Positions 1 through 7,748 of a stretch of 64,000 bases of DNA are shown one piece after another. Made by a program: the position numbers and the translations under genes. Source of the DNA: Lentisalinibacter salinarum. GTDB taxonomy: Bacteria; Pseudomonadota; Gammaproteobacteria; Steroidobacterales; Woeseiaceae. Every line of letters begins with the position of its first letter. Positions within the stretch are counted from its first letter, which is position 1. Location of the stretch: positions 186,001 through 250,000 of the forward strand of contig NZ_JAPDRH010000004.1 in assembly GCF_040706555.1 (NCBI RefSeq), in the 5' to 3' direction. The notes beneath the pieces were generated by a model. The model searched no databases. It had not been told where the DNA came from and saw nothing but the letters and a program-made list of their open reading frames with translations.

Positions 1-1
1 C

Positions 2-295
2 GATCGCATGTCCGAGATCGTGGACGAACTGGCCACGCGTTACCCGGACAGGATCATCTTACTGGACTCGCCCCCGCTGCTCATCACGAGCGAGGCGCAG
101 GCGCTGGCCAGTCAGGTGGGCCAGATCGCGCTCGTGGTCGAGGCCGGCAGGACGCAGCAGCACACGCTCGTGCAGGCGGTCGAAGTCCTCGACGGCGACA
201 AGGCTATCAACGTAATCCTCAACAAGAGCCGTCATGCGTCTCAGCAAGGTTATTACGGGGGAGACTATGGCTATTACGGTTACGAAGGCAGCTGA
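2..295 (+). CDS. Tyrosine-protein autokinase, C-terminal fragment (XrtA-associated)
   Basis: The gene enters from outside the window; only about 97 C-terminal residues are visible. The stretch ILLDSPPLL matches the Walker-B-like segment of bacterial tyrosine kinases (CpsD/Wzc/ParA-like fold). The end is a tyrosine-rich tail (GYYGGDYGYYGYEGS), the usual autophosphorylation cluster of this family. In XrtA loci this kinase lies just before the outer-membrane protein gene that follows here. By family knowledge it controls polymerisation and export of the EPS together with a chain-length protein, presumably upstream of the window. There are internal ATG codons, but the frame is open to the window edge, so a 5' truncation by the window is far more likely than a short gene. 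Confidence 0.85.
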   Translation, partial: DRMSEIVDELATRYPDRIILLDSPPLLITSEAQALASQVGQIALVVEAGRTQQHTLVQAVEVLDGDKAINVILNKSRHASQQGYYGGDYGYYGYEGS

Positions 296-302
296 GTACG
301 GC

Positions 303-1718
303 ATGCGGCGTCGTTTATGCTGGTTGGCTCTGGCGGCGCTGTTGCCGGTTTCGCCCGTGCTGCAGGCACTCGAGCTCGAACCCCGCATCACGATCGGCAT
401 CACCCGTACGGATAACGTCGCACTCGCCACTGAAGACGAGCAGAGCGAGACCGTGTATCGCGCAGAGCCCGGATTCAGCCTGAGCCACGATACCCAGCGC
501 ATCACTTTCGATGCGGACTACCTCATGCAGGCGTTCCGTTATGCCGATCTGGGCGAGAGCGAGATCTTCCATCAGTACGACGCGAGCGTCCGGGCCGCGC
601 TGGTCCCCGAAATTTTCTTCGTCGAGGTGGGCGGCGATCGTACCCAGTCCATTCTGGATCCCGAACAGCGGATTCCGCAGAGCAATCTGCCGATCAGCGG
701 CAATCGGACCGATCGCGATCAGTATTACGTTACGCCTTCCTTCCAGTATGTCTTTGGCGGCACTGTGACGGCGCAGGGGCAGTACCGGAACAGCTGGGTC
801 AATTTTGGAGAGAGCGACAGCGTGGGGCTGGAACGGGACAGCGAGGATCGAACGGCGACTTTCTCCCTGGACAATTATCGGCGCGGCGGTGGCATCACCT
901 GGGCTCTTCGCTATAACTGGGAACGGACCGACTACGACGAGAGTATCCCGTTCGAGTACCAGCAGGCATCCGTCGAGCTGGGGTTCTGGCTCAGCGGTAC
1001 CACACGTGTGTTCGCCAGCGGAGGCCAGGAGAGCGCCTGGGACATGCCGCTGGATCCGGCGCTGGAAGACACCTTCTGGGAAGCCGGCTTCTCTCACCAA
1101 GTAGGCGAACGGCTCAGTGCAGAATTTGCTGCCGGTGAGCGAAGCTTCGGCTCGTCCTGGCGCGGCCGGCTGGAGTTCGAGTTCCCGCGCGGCTCCACCA
1201 CGTTTAGCTATAGCGAGAGCCCCACGACCGAGAATCGAACCCGGTTTCGCGTTCCCCGATTTGACGACGCCCTCGACCTGCAGGACTTCCTCAGCCGGCC
1301 CGGCAGCGCCGACCGTTTCATCCGCAAGCGGCTGGAGTGGCGTTTCGACTACGGTCTGACGCGCACCGACTTCTCGCTGGGGGTGTTCAACGACGAACGC
1401 TCGGACAGGACGACCGCGGCGGGCGATCCGCTGGAGGATGAGGATCAGAGCGGCATTAATGTGCGAGTGGGCTATCGCCTCGGAGCCAAGACGACTCTCG
1501 GTGCGAGCGGGTCCTGGGCCGAAAGACAGTTCGGCGAGGGCGACGATAGCGAACTCATCCGGGCGGCCGTAACCGCGGATTACCGCCTCGGGGCCAAGAC
1601 GACTCTCTCGCTGGAGTACGAGTATGCGGAAGAAGACGGCGAAGCCGGTGGGGGCGGTCCTTTCTCCAGGGACTATGTGGCGAATACCGTCTCGCTCTTG
1701 CTGACCCGCACGTTCTGA
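303..1718 (+). CDS. XrtA/PEP-CTERM-associated outer-membrane beta-barrel protein
   Basis: A protein of about 471 residues with a signal peptide (MRRRLCWLALAALL, ending near VLQA) and then many alternating aromatic and polar strands. It ends in the TRTF C-terminus typical of outer-membrane barrels. YRLGAKTTL occurs twice near the end, as expected for repeated hairpins. This matches the TIGR03016-type PEP-CTERM-associated outer-membrane family, both by sequence feel and by position between the tyrosine kinase and the deacetylase. Its role is inferred to be EPS secretion across or attachment to the outer membrane. I chose the ATG that places the signal peptide at the N-terminus. In-frame ATGs at 234 and 267 would overlap the kinase; the one at 267 has a GGGGGAG only three bases upstream, so it is a weaker alternative. 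Confidence 0.85.
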   Translation: MRRRLCWLALAALLPVSPVLQALELEPRITIGITRTDNVALATEDEQSETVYRAEPGFSLSHDTQRITFDADYLMQAFRYADLGESEIFHQYDASVRAALVPEIFFVEVGGDRTQSILDPEQRIPQSNLPISGNRTDRDQYYVTPSFQYVFGGTVTAQGQYRNSWVNFGESDSVGLERDSEDRTATFSLDNYRRGGGITWALRYNWERTDYDESIPFEYQQASVELGFWLSGTTRVFASGGQESAWDMPLDPALEDTFWEAGFSHQVGERLSAEFAAGERSFGSSWRGRLEFEFPRGSTTFSYSESPTTENRTRFRVPRFDDALDLQDFLSRPGSADRFIRKRLEWRFDYGLTRTDFSLGVFNDERSDRTTAAGDPLEDEDQSGINVRVGYRLGAKTTLGASGSWAERQFGEGDDSELIRAAVTADYRLGAKTTLSLEYEYAEEDGEAGGGGPFSRDYVANTVSLLLTRTF

Positions 1719-1764
1719 CCCGCCATAGCAACACCATAGCAACGATCAGGATTGCCAATACCCC

Positions 1765-2706
1765 GTGAGTGCGCAGTCACAACCGTCCGTCGCGGCCGAC
1801 GTTGCCGTGGAGCAAAGCCGATACGAAGCGGAATTTCCCGCCGTTGGCCGTCGTTGGGTGCCCGTCAAGGACGATCTGGCAAACGCACTGACCTGCGACG
1901 TGGAGGATTATTTCCAGGTTTCGGCCTTCGAGCACCTCGTGCCGAAATCGGCCTGGGGTGAGCATGAGTGCCGCATCCCCCGCAATGTCGACCGTGCGCT
2001 TCAACTGTATGACGATGCCGACGTCAAGGGGACATTCTTTACGCTCGGCTGGGTCGCCGAGCACTTCCCGGAAGTCGTTCGCCGCATCGCGGATGCGGGC
2101 CACGAGGTGGCGAGCCACGGCATGCAGCACGTCCGCGTCTGGGATCAGAATGCCGAGGATTTCCGCGCCGATATCTCGCGGACGAAGAAACTCCTGGAGG
2201 ATGTGACCGGACAGCCCGTACTCGGTTACCGTGCCGCCAGCTGGTCTCTCGACCGCCGCACGCCCTGGGCCCATCAGATCATGGCGGAAGAGGGCTACCG
2301 TTACAGTTCGAGTATCTACCCGATCGCGCACGACCATTACGGGCTGCCGGATGCTCCCGTCTGGCCCTTCTACGTGCGCGGGTGCGGACTGCTCGAGATA
2401 CCGGCAAGCGCACCGAGGCTGCTCGGGCGTAATCTGCCGGCGGCCGGCGGCGGTTACTTTCGACTGCTGCCGCTCGCGGTTTCGCGCTGGCTGGTCAACC
2501 GGGTACGCAACGCCAACCGGATTCCGGCCATCTTCTATTTCCACCCGTGGGAGCTGGATCCGGATCAGCCGCGGATGCCAGGCATCACGCTGAAGACCCG
2601 CTTCCGCCACTATCTGAATCTCCATCGTTTCGAGGGCCGACTGGTCCGGCTGCTGAAAGAGTTGCCGTGGGACCGTATGGACAAAATCTATCTGGAGGCA
2701 GTCTGA
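1765..2706 (+). CDS. XrtA system polysaccharide deacetylase
   Basis: This is a NodB-type polysaccharide deacetylase of 313 residues. The block NALTCDVEDYFQVSAFE (residues 40-56) is highly characteristic of the XrtA/PEP-CTERM deacetylase subfamily and carries the catalytic Asp. SHGMQH supplies the metal-binding histidines, and FYFHPWELD is the typical C-terminal motif of the subfamily with its DUF3473 extension. It removes acetyl groups from N-acetyl sugars in the nascent or exported EPS (family knowledge). The start is GTG. The first 40 residues look poorly conserved and the upstream ribosome site is weak, so the true start is uncertain. The stop overlaps the start of the next gene (TGATG). 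Confidence 0.9.
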   Translation: MSAQSQPSVAADVAVEQSRYEAEFPAVGRRWVPVKDDLANALTCDVEDYFQVSAFEHLVPKSAWGEHECRIPRNVDRALQLYDDADVKGTFFTLGWVAEHFPEVVRRIADAGHEVASHGMQHVRVWDQNAEDFRADISRTKKLLEDVTGQPVLGYRAASWSLDRRTPWAHQIMAEEGYRYSSSIYPIAHDHYGLPDAPVWPFYVRGCGLLEIPASAPRLLGRNLPAAGGGYFRLLPLAVSRWLVNRVRNANRIPAIFYFHPWELDPDQPRMPGITLKTRFRHYLNLHRFEGRLVRLLKELPWDRMDKIYLEAV

Positions 2707-3785
2707 TGTCGGCGCAGGGGCAGCGGATCGCCGACGCCGACGCCGACTCCGCGCCGGCCGCCCTTTCCGCGGTGCGGGAACTCTCCCCCGTCGACTATTC
2801 GAGATGGGACGCCTTCGTGCAGGCCCATCCCGAGGCCACGTTCTACCATCTCAGCGGCTGGAAAGAGGTCATCGGAGGCTATCTCCGCCACCCTACCCGC
2901 TATCTGTACGTGGAGCGCGACGGGCAGATGGAGGGCGTACTCCCGCTCGCCCGGGTGAAGAGCTGGTTGTTCGGCGATGCGTTGATCTCACTGCCGTTCC
3001 TGGTCTATGGCGGACCGGTGAGCCGCAGCCCGGAGGCCACCCGCCGCCTGATCGAGCATGCTGCCGCGCTTGCCGACGAGATGGGCGTGGACTACCTCGA
3101 GCTCCGGAATCGGCATCCGCTGACCGACTGGCCGCGCAAGGAACGCTACGTGACCTTCCGCAAGGAGATCGACCCGGATCCTGAGGTCAACCTCAAGGCC
3201 ATCCCCAGGAAACAGCGGGCGATGGTGCGCAAAGGGATCAAGGCCGGCCTCGAGGCGGAGATCGATGGCTCCGCGGACCGGCTCTACGACGTGCTGAGCG
3301 AGTGCAAGCGCAACCTCGGTACGCCATTCTTCGCCGGCAGCTATCTCCAGAAGGTGGCGGACACCTTCGGCGACGACTGCGAGATTCTGACGATCACGCG
3401 GGACGGCGAGCCCGTCGCCAGCGTGATGAGCTTCCGGTTCCGGGACGAGGTTCTCCCCTATTACGGCGGCGGCATTGCCAGCGCCAGGGACGTCGCCGGA
3501 AACGACTTCCTCTACTGGAAAGTCATGGAGCGGGCTGCGCTGGAAGGGATCCGTGTTTTCGATTACGGGCGCAGTCAGAAGGACACGGGTCCCTACCGAT
3601 TCAAGAAGCACTGGGGATTCGAGCCGGAACCGCTGAGCTACGAATACCACCTCGTGAAAGCCCGGCAGGTCCCGCAGCTCGACCCGTCCAACAAGCGCTA
3701 TCAGCGGCTGATCCGTGCGTGGACACGGCTTCCGTTACCGGTGGCCCGTCTCATCGGTCCGCCCCTCGCACGGCGACTGGGATGA
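2706..3785 (+). CDS. FemAB-like XrtA/PEP-CTERM system-associated protein
   Basis: A GNAT-fold protein of 359 residues resembling FemA/FemB/FemX aminoacyl transferases. Blocks such as AHPEATFYHLSGWKEV at the N-terminus and YYGGGIASARD and YGRSQKDTGPYRFKKHWGF in the C-terminal half are hallmarks of the XrtA-associated FemAB family (TIGR03019 type). FemAB proteins transfer amino acids from aminoacyl-tRNA onto peptidoglycan precursors. In XrtA loci the acceptor is unknown and is presumed to be an EPS or lipid-linked sugar. I took the ATG that overlaps the previous stop (TGATG). The longer open frame upstream lies inside the deacetylase gene. The gene ends in an ATGA overlap with the next gene, so the block is translationally coupled. 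Confidence 0.9.
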   Translation: MSAQGQRIADADADSAPAALSAVRELSPVDYSRWDAFVQAHPEATFYHLSGWKEVIGGYLRHPTRYLYVERDGQMEGVLPLARVKSWLFGDALISLPFLVYGGPVSRSPEATRRLIEHAAALADEMGVDYLELRNRHPLTDWPRKERYVTFRKEIDPDPEVNLKAIPRKQRAMVRKGIKAGLEAEIDGSADRLYDVLSECKRNLGTPFFAGSYLQKVADTFGDDCEILTITRDGEPVASVMSFRFRDEVLPYYGGGIASARDVAGNDFLYWKVMERAALEGIRVFDYGRSQKDTGPYRFKKHWGFEPEPLSYEYHLVKARQVPQLDPSNKRYQRLIRAWTRLPLPVARLIGPPLARRLG

Positions 3786-5008
3786 GCGATGTCATCCTGC
3801 TGGTGCACCGTATCCCCTTCCCCCCGGACAAGGGGGACAAGATACGCTCATGGCATCTACTGAGGCATCTGGCGCGCGAACATCGTGTGCATCTCGGCGC
3901 CTTTGTAGACGACCCCGCAGATAACCGGTATCGCTCTGAATTGGAGGCCTGCTGCGAGGCAGTGTTCCTCCGTCCCGTGGGCGGATGGCGATCGCGCCTC
4001 GGTGCGCTCGCCGCCCTGAGCCATGGCCGGTCGCTGGGCGTGGGCTACTACGCCGATGACGAGATGAGGGACTGGGTGTCCGGCGTGCTGGCCAGCCGAG
4101 ACATACGGTCAGTCATCGCCTTCTCTTCCACCATGGCGCAATATCTGCCGCTCACCGACCCGGGATCCTCGACTCTCATCGCCGATTTCGTCGACGTCGA
4201 CTCCGACAAGTGGCGGCAGTACGTCGAAGAGAGCTCGTGGCCCCGGCGTTGGCTCTATCAGTACGAGGCACGGGCTCTGGCACGCTGGGAGGCCGGCGTC
4301 CTCGACCAGGTCGATGCGGTCTGTGTGGTGAGCCAAGCGGAGAGCGAGATCGTCCCTGGCCGCCACGCCGGGAACCGGGACAAGATCGCCGTCCTCCCGA
4401 ATGGTGTCGACTACGACTTCTTCGATCCCGAAGCCGCCTGGTCGGACCCGTTCGACGGAAACAGCCGGGCCCTGGTGTTTACCGGAGCAATGGACTATTA
4501 CGCCAACGTGGACGGTGTCTGCTGGTTCGCCGACGGGGTCTGGGATGCCGTGCGCAGTGAGCATCCAGATGCCGAGTTCTACATCGTTGGCAGCAAGCCG
4601 ACCGCGGCCGTGTCGGCACTCGCAGGTCGGCCGGGCATCACCGTCACCGGACGCGTCCCCGACGTGAGGCCCTACCTCGCACATGCGGCGGCGGTGGTGG
4701 CTCCGCTCCGACTGGCTCGCGGCGTGCAGAACAAGGTCCTCGAGGCGCTGTCCATGAACCGCCCGGTCATCGCGACGACGCAGGCACTGCGAGGGCTGGA
4801 CGGCATGCCGCCGCGCTCTGCGGTTGCCGCCAGTTCGGCAGAAGATTTCGCTCGCGAGGTGATCGAGCGGCTGAATTCTCCATCGGCGGTTTCAGATTCC
4901 GCCGGCAGAGAATTCGTTCGCTCGCGTTACGACTGGACGCGCAATCTGGCGCAACTCGGCCGCTGGATTCCGGCCGACAGCGAGGTGCGGGATGGGACGG
5001 TCGGATAG
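3782..5008 (+). CDS. Glycosyltransferase, XrtA system stp1 family
   Basis: A GT-B fold glycosyltransferase of 408 residues. The N-terminus (VHRIPFPPDKGDKIRSWHLL) is the signature of the PEP-CTERM/XrtA sugar transferase 1 family (TIGR03087). The C-terminal half has the donor-site features of group 4 enzymes: PNGVDYDFF, VFTGAMDYYAN, and a late GVQNKVLEALSMNRPVIAT block carrying the donor-binding Glu. It adds one sugar to the lipid-linked EPS repeat at the cytoplasmic face; donor and acceptor cannot be read from sequence. The gene overlaps the FemAB stop by ATGA at the 5' end and the exosortase start by 17 bases at the 3' end. A longer upstream open frame is only read-through of the FemAB region. 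Confidence 0.9.
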   Translation: MSDVILLVHRIPFPPDKGDKIRSWHLLRHLAREHRVHLGAFVDDPADNRYRSELEACCEAVFLRPVGGWRSRLGALAALSHGRSLGVGYYADDEMRDWVSGVLASRDIRSVIAFSSTMAQYLPLTDPGSSTLIADFVDVDSDKWRQYVEESSWPRRWLYQYEARALARWEAGVLDQVDAVCVVSQAESEIVPGRHAGNRDKIAVLPNGVDYDFFDPEAAWSDPFDGNSRALVFTGAMDYYANVDGVCWFADGVWDAVRSEHPDAEFYIVGSKPTAAVSALAGRPGITVTGRVPDVRPYLAHAAAVVAPLRLARGVQNKVLEALSMNRPVIATTQALRGLDGMPPRSAVAASSAEDFAREVIERLNSPSAVSDSAGREFVRSRYDWTRNLAQLGRWIPADSEVRDGTVG

Positions 5009-6584
5009 CCTGCAGGGGATGCCGGCCGCATCGGCCGTGCCGATGCGTCTCCTGTTGATCGGGGGACTGTTGCTCGCATTGCTCGTGCTGCATCACCAGA
5101 CGTTCGCATCGATGGTGCGGAGTTGGCTGGGCGATTCCACCTACACCCATGGGTTTGCCATACCGCTGATCGCGTTATTCTTCGCGTGGCAGCGGCGTGA
5201 GGATGCAGCGGCCGCGGACACTCGCGTCTGGTGGCCGGGATTCGTCCTCATAGCCGGACTTTCCGGACTCTGGACCGTAGCGACGATAGTCAACGTGCAA
5301 GTGGTCGCACAGCTCGCGTCTATCGGTCTGATAAGCGCGGTCGTGCTCACGCTCGCCGGGCCGCCAGTCGCCGCCGTCTTGGCGCTGCCGCTTCTGTACC
5401 TGCTGTTCGCCGTACCGTTCGGTGAGGGTATCGTGCCCCTGCTGATGGAGTGGACCGCGGATTTTACGGTTGGCGCGCTGCACCTGGTCGGCATTCCGGT
5501 TATCCGCGACGGTATGCACTTCAGTATCCCCAGCGGCAATTTCGAAGTGGCGAAGGCCTGCAGCGGCGTACGCTATCTGCTGGCGTCGGCTGCTGCGGGG
5601 GTCGCGTTCGCTTTCCTGACCTATGACAGCGGCAAGAAACGGCTGGTTTTCATACTGGCGGCACTCGTGGTACCGATCGTGGCCAATGGCTTGCGCGCTT
5701 TCGGTATCGTGCTCATCGCACACTACAGCGACCTCGCGCTGGCCACCGGCATCGACCACTTTATCTACGGCTGGGTCTTCTTTGGAGTCATCATTCTCCT
5801 GCTATTCATCGTCGGGGCGCGTTATGCGGACAGCTTGCCGGATTCCGGAGCGTCCGGAGTCGCCGGGGCGCGCCGGGTACTGCCCGATTCTTCCGACGGC
5901 CCGACTCCGCTCGTGGGTGCCGGTATTCTGGCGATAGTGCTCATCGCGGCAGGACCCGCACTCATCCAGTATCGCAGTGTTTCGGTACCGGACCCTGCGC
6001 TGGCGCTGCCGGATATCTCGGGCCCGACCTCGGAATGGGAGGGGCCGTCGCCACCTGACGAGGCGTGGCGACTCGGCTACCGGGGCGCTGCCGATGAGTT
6101 GGCAGCGGCCTATCGACACGGCCAGAGCGGTCGAACGGTCGAGCTGCGGCTGGCCGGCTACGGGCTGCAGCAACAGGGTGCCGAGCTGATCAACGCGACG
6201 AACCGCGTCGTGGACGGCGACGAATGGCAGATTCAGAATCTCGGCAGAACAGCTTCGCCAGTCGGTTCGATGCCCGGAGTCCGAGTCGTCAGAGCCCGAC
6301 ACGGCTCCGACAGCTATCTGATCTGGTACTGGTATCAGCAGGGGGAGCAGCAGACGACGAGCAACTACAAAGCCAAGTTGCTGGAGGCCCTTGCAATCGC
6401 CCGCCCTTCAGCCGCGTCCATCGTGGCCATCGGTGCGCGGGAAGCCGGCGGTAATACGGAGGAGGTCCTCCGGACGTTTCTGAGAGACGTCGATGACTCT
6501 CTGCAGCGCTGTGCCGCGGGCGCCGCCGTCGGCGACAATGACTGTACGCTGCCGGAATCGCCGGTATACCGGATCTCGGATTGA
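4992..6584 (+). CDS. xrtA: Exosortase A fused to EpsI domain
   Basis: A polytopic membrane protein of 530 residues. About eight hydrophobic helices cover residues 18-275. The exosortase/archaeosortase catalytic triad is visible: Cys190 in KACSGVRYLL, Arg235 in NGLRAFGIVLI and His256 in DHFIYGW. After a linker, residues 330-500 form an EpsI-type (DUF3485) periplasmic domain (AGYGLQQQGAELINATN, YWYQQG), the usual fusion in XrtA. Exosortase A cleaves PEP-CTERM proteins at the inner membrane during sorting to the outside, and the locus is always coupled to an EPS cluster (family knowledge). No PEP-CTERM substrate was seen in this window. The start overlaps the upstream glycosyltransferase; an ATG at residue 10 is possible. 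Confidence 0.95.
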   Translation: MGRSDSLQGMPAASAVPMRLLLIGGLLLALLVLHHQTFASMVRSWLGDSTYTHGFAIPLIALFFAWQRREDAAAADTRVWWPGFVLIAGLSGLWTVATIVNVQVVAQLASIGLISAVVLTLAGPPVAAVLALPLLYLLFAVPFGEGIVPLLMEWTADFTVGALHLVGIPVIRDGMHFSIPSGNFEVAKACSGVRYLLASAAAGVAFAFLTYDSGKKRLVFILAALVVPIVANGLRAFGIVLIAHYSDLALATGIDHFIYGWVFFGVIILLLFIVGARYADSLPDSGASGVAGARRVLPDSSDGPTPLVGAGILAIVLIAAGPALIQYRSVSVPDPALALPDISGPTSEWEGPSPPDEAWRLGYRGAADELAAAYRHGQSGRTVELRLAGYGLQQQGAELINATNRVVDGDEWQIQNLGRTASPVGSMPGVRVVRARHGSDSYLIWYWYQQGEQQTTSNYKAKLLEALAIARPSAASIVAIGAREAGGNTEEVLRTFLRDVDDSLQRCAAGAAVGDNDCTLPESPVYRISD

Positions 6585-6587
6585 CCC

Positions 6588-7739
6588 GTGTTCCGGCCGA
6601 CACAAATCGTCCACATCATCTACCGTCTCGATTTCGGCGGGATGGAGAACGGGCTGGTCAATCTGATCAACGGGCTGCCCGCGGACAGGTTCCGCCACGC
6701 GATCCTGTGCCTGACCGAGGCGACCGACTTTCGACAGCGAATCCGCTCAGACAACGTAGAGATCATCGAGTGCCGAAAGCCGCCCGGCAATCACCTGCCG
6801 ACTTACTGGCGCATCTTCAGGGAGTTGCGCCGGCTGCGGCCCGATATTGTGCATACCCGGAATCTCGGCACGCTCGACCTGAACTGGGTCGCCCTGCTTG
6901 CCGGGTGCCGGCACCGTATCCATGGCGAGCACGGCTGGTCGCCCGAGGATCCACGCGGGCTGTCAAGAAAGAACCGACTGCTCAGACGACTCTGCAACCC
7001 GGCCGTCGGCCGTTACGTAGCAGTCTCGCAGGATATCGCACGCTGGCTTGTCGATGTGATCGGTATCGCAGCATCCAAGGTCGAGACCATACACAATGGC
7101 GTACAGATCGAACGATTCACGCCTCCGGACGATTGCAGCGGGAAGGCAGCGGAGGATACCGGGAACGACGGCACTCTTGTGTTCGGCACTGTCGGCCGCC
7201 AGGAGCCCATCAAGGGCCTTGACGTGTTCCTGTATGCGTTGGCGGATCTGCTGGAGGAGCGAGCCGGATACGGGCAGCGCATCCGTGTGGTGATGGCCGG
7301 CGACGGGCCGGATCATCAGGCCTTGCGGCGGCTGCGGAACAAACTCGGTCTGGGGATGGTTGAGTTGCCAGGTGCCACTACGGATGTGCCCAAACTCCTC
7401 CGTGAGTTGGACTTCTTCGTACAGCCGTCGCTGAACGAGGGTATTTCGAACACGGTGCTTGAGGCAATGGCGAGCGGTTTGGCAACAATTGCGACGAATG
7501 TCGGTGGCAACCCGGAGCTGATCCGGGATGGCGAGGAGGGGCAATTGATCCGTCCGAACGACCGAAGAGCGCTGCGAGATGCTTTGGCACGGTACCTCGA
7601 GGATCGCGATCTGCGGCAACGACAGGGGCGGGCAGCGAGGAGGCGGGCGGAAAGTGAGTTCTCACTTGCGGCGATGATCGACAATTACCAAAACCTTTAC
7701 GCTGGCATCGTCGGTGCTCGGCGCACGGTCCTGGCCTGA
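6588..7739 (+). CDS. Glycosyltransferase, XrtA system stp2 family
   Basis: A GT4 family glycosyltransferase of 383 residues. The N-terminus (VHIIYRLDFGGMENGLVNL) and HTRNLGTLDLNWVA are typical of the PEP-CTERM/XrtA sugar transferase 2 family (TIGR03088). Donor-site motifs follow: IHNGVQIERF, FGTVGRQEPIKG, and FFVQPSLNEGISNTVLEAMA with the ExxE-type glutamates. It acts in the cytoplasm on the growing EPS repeat unit. The start is GTG, three bases after the exosortase stop, so the gene continues the same tight operon. Substrate specificity is not readable. Confidence 0.9.
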   Translation: MFRPTQIVHIIYRLDFGGMENGLVNLINGLPADRFRHAILCLTEATDFRQRIRSDNVEIIECRKPPGNHLPTYWRIFRELRRLRPDIVHTRNLGTLDLNWVALLAGCRHRIHGEHGWSPEDPRGLSRKNRLLRRLCNPAVGRYVAVSQDIARWLVDVIGIAASKVETIHNGVQIERFTPPDDCSGKAAEDTGNDGTLVFGTVGRQEPIKGLDVFLYALADLLEERAGYGQRIRVVMAGDGPDHQALRRLRNKLGLGMVELPGATTDVPKLLRELDFFVQPSLNEGISNTVLEAMASGLATIATNVGGNPELIRDGEEGQLIRPNDRRALRDALARYLEDRDLRQRQGRAARRRAESEFSLAAMIDNYQNLYAGIVGARRTVLA

Positions 7740-7748
7740 GAGACTCTT

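Noticed and set aside
315..1742. A 475-codon reverse-strand open frame opposite the outer-membrane barrel gene
   Set aside because: No recognisable motif; the forward frame has a signal peptide and a terminal Phe typical of outer-membrane proteins.
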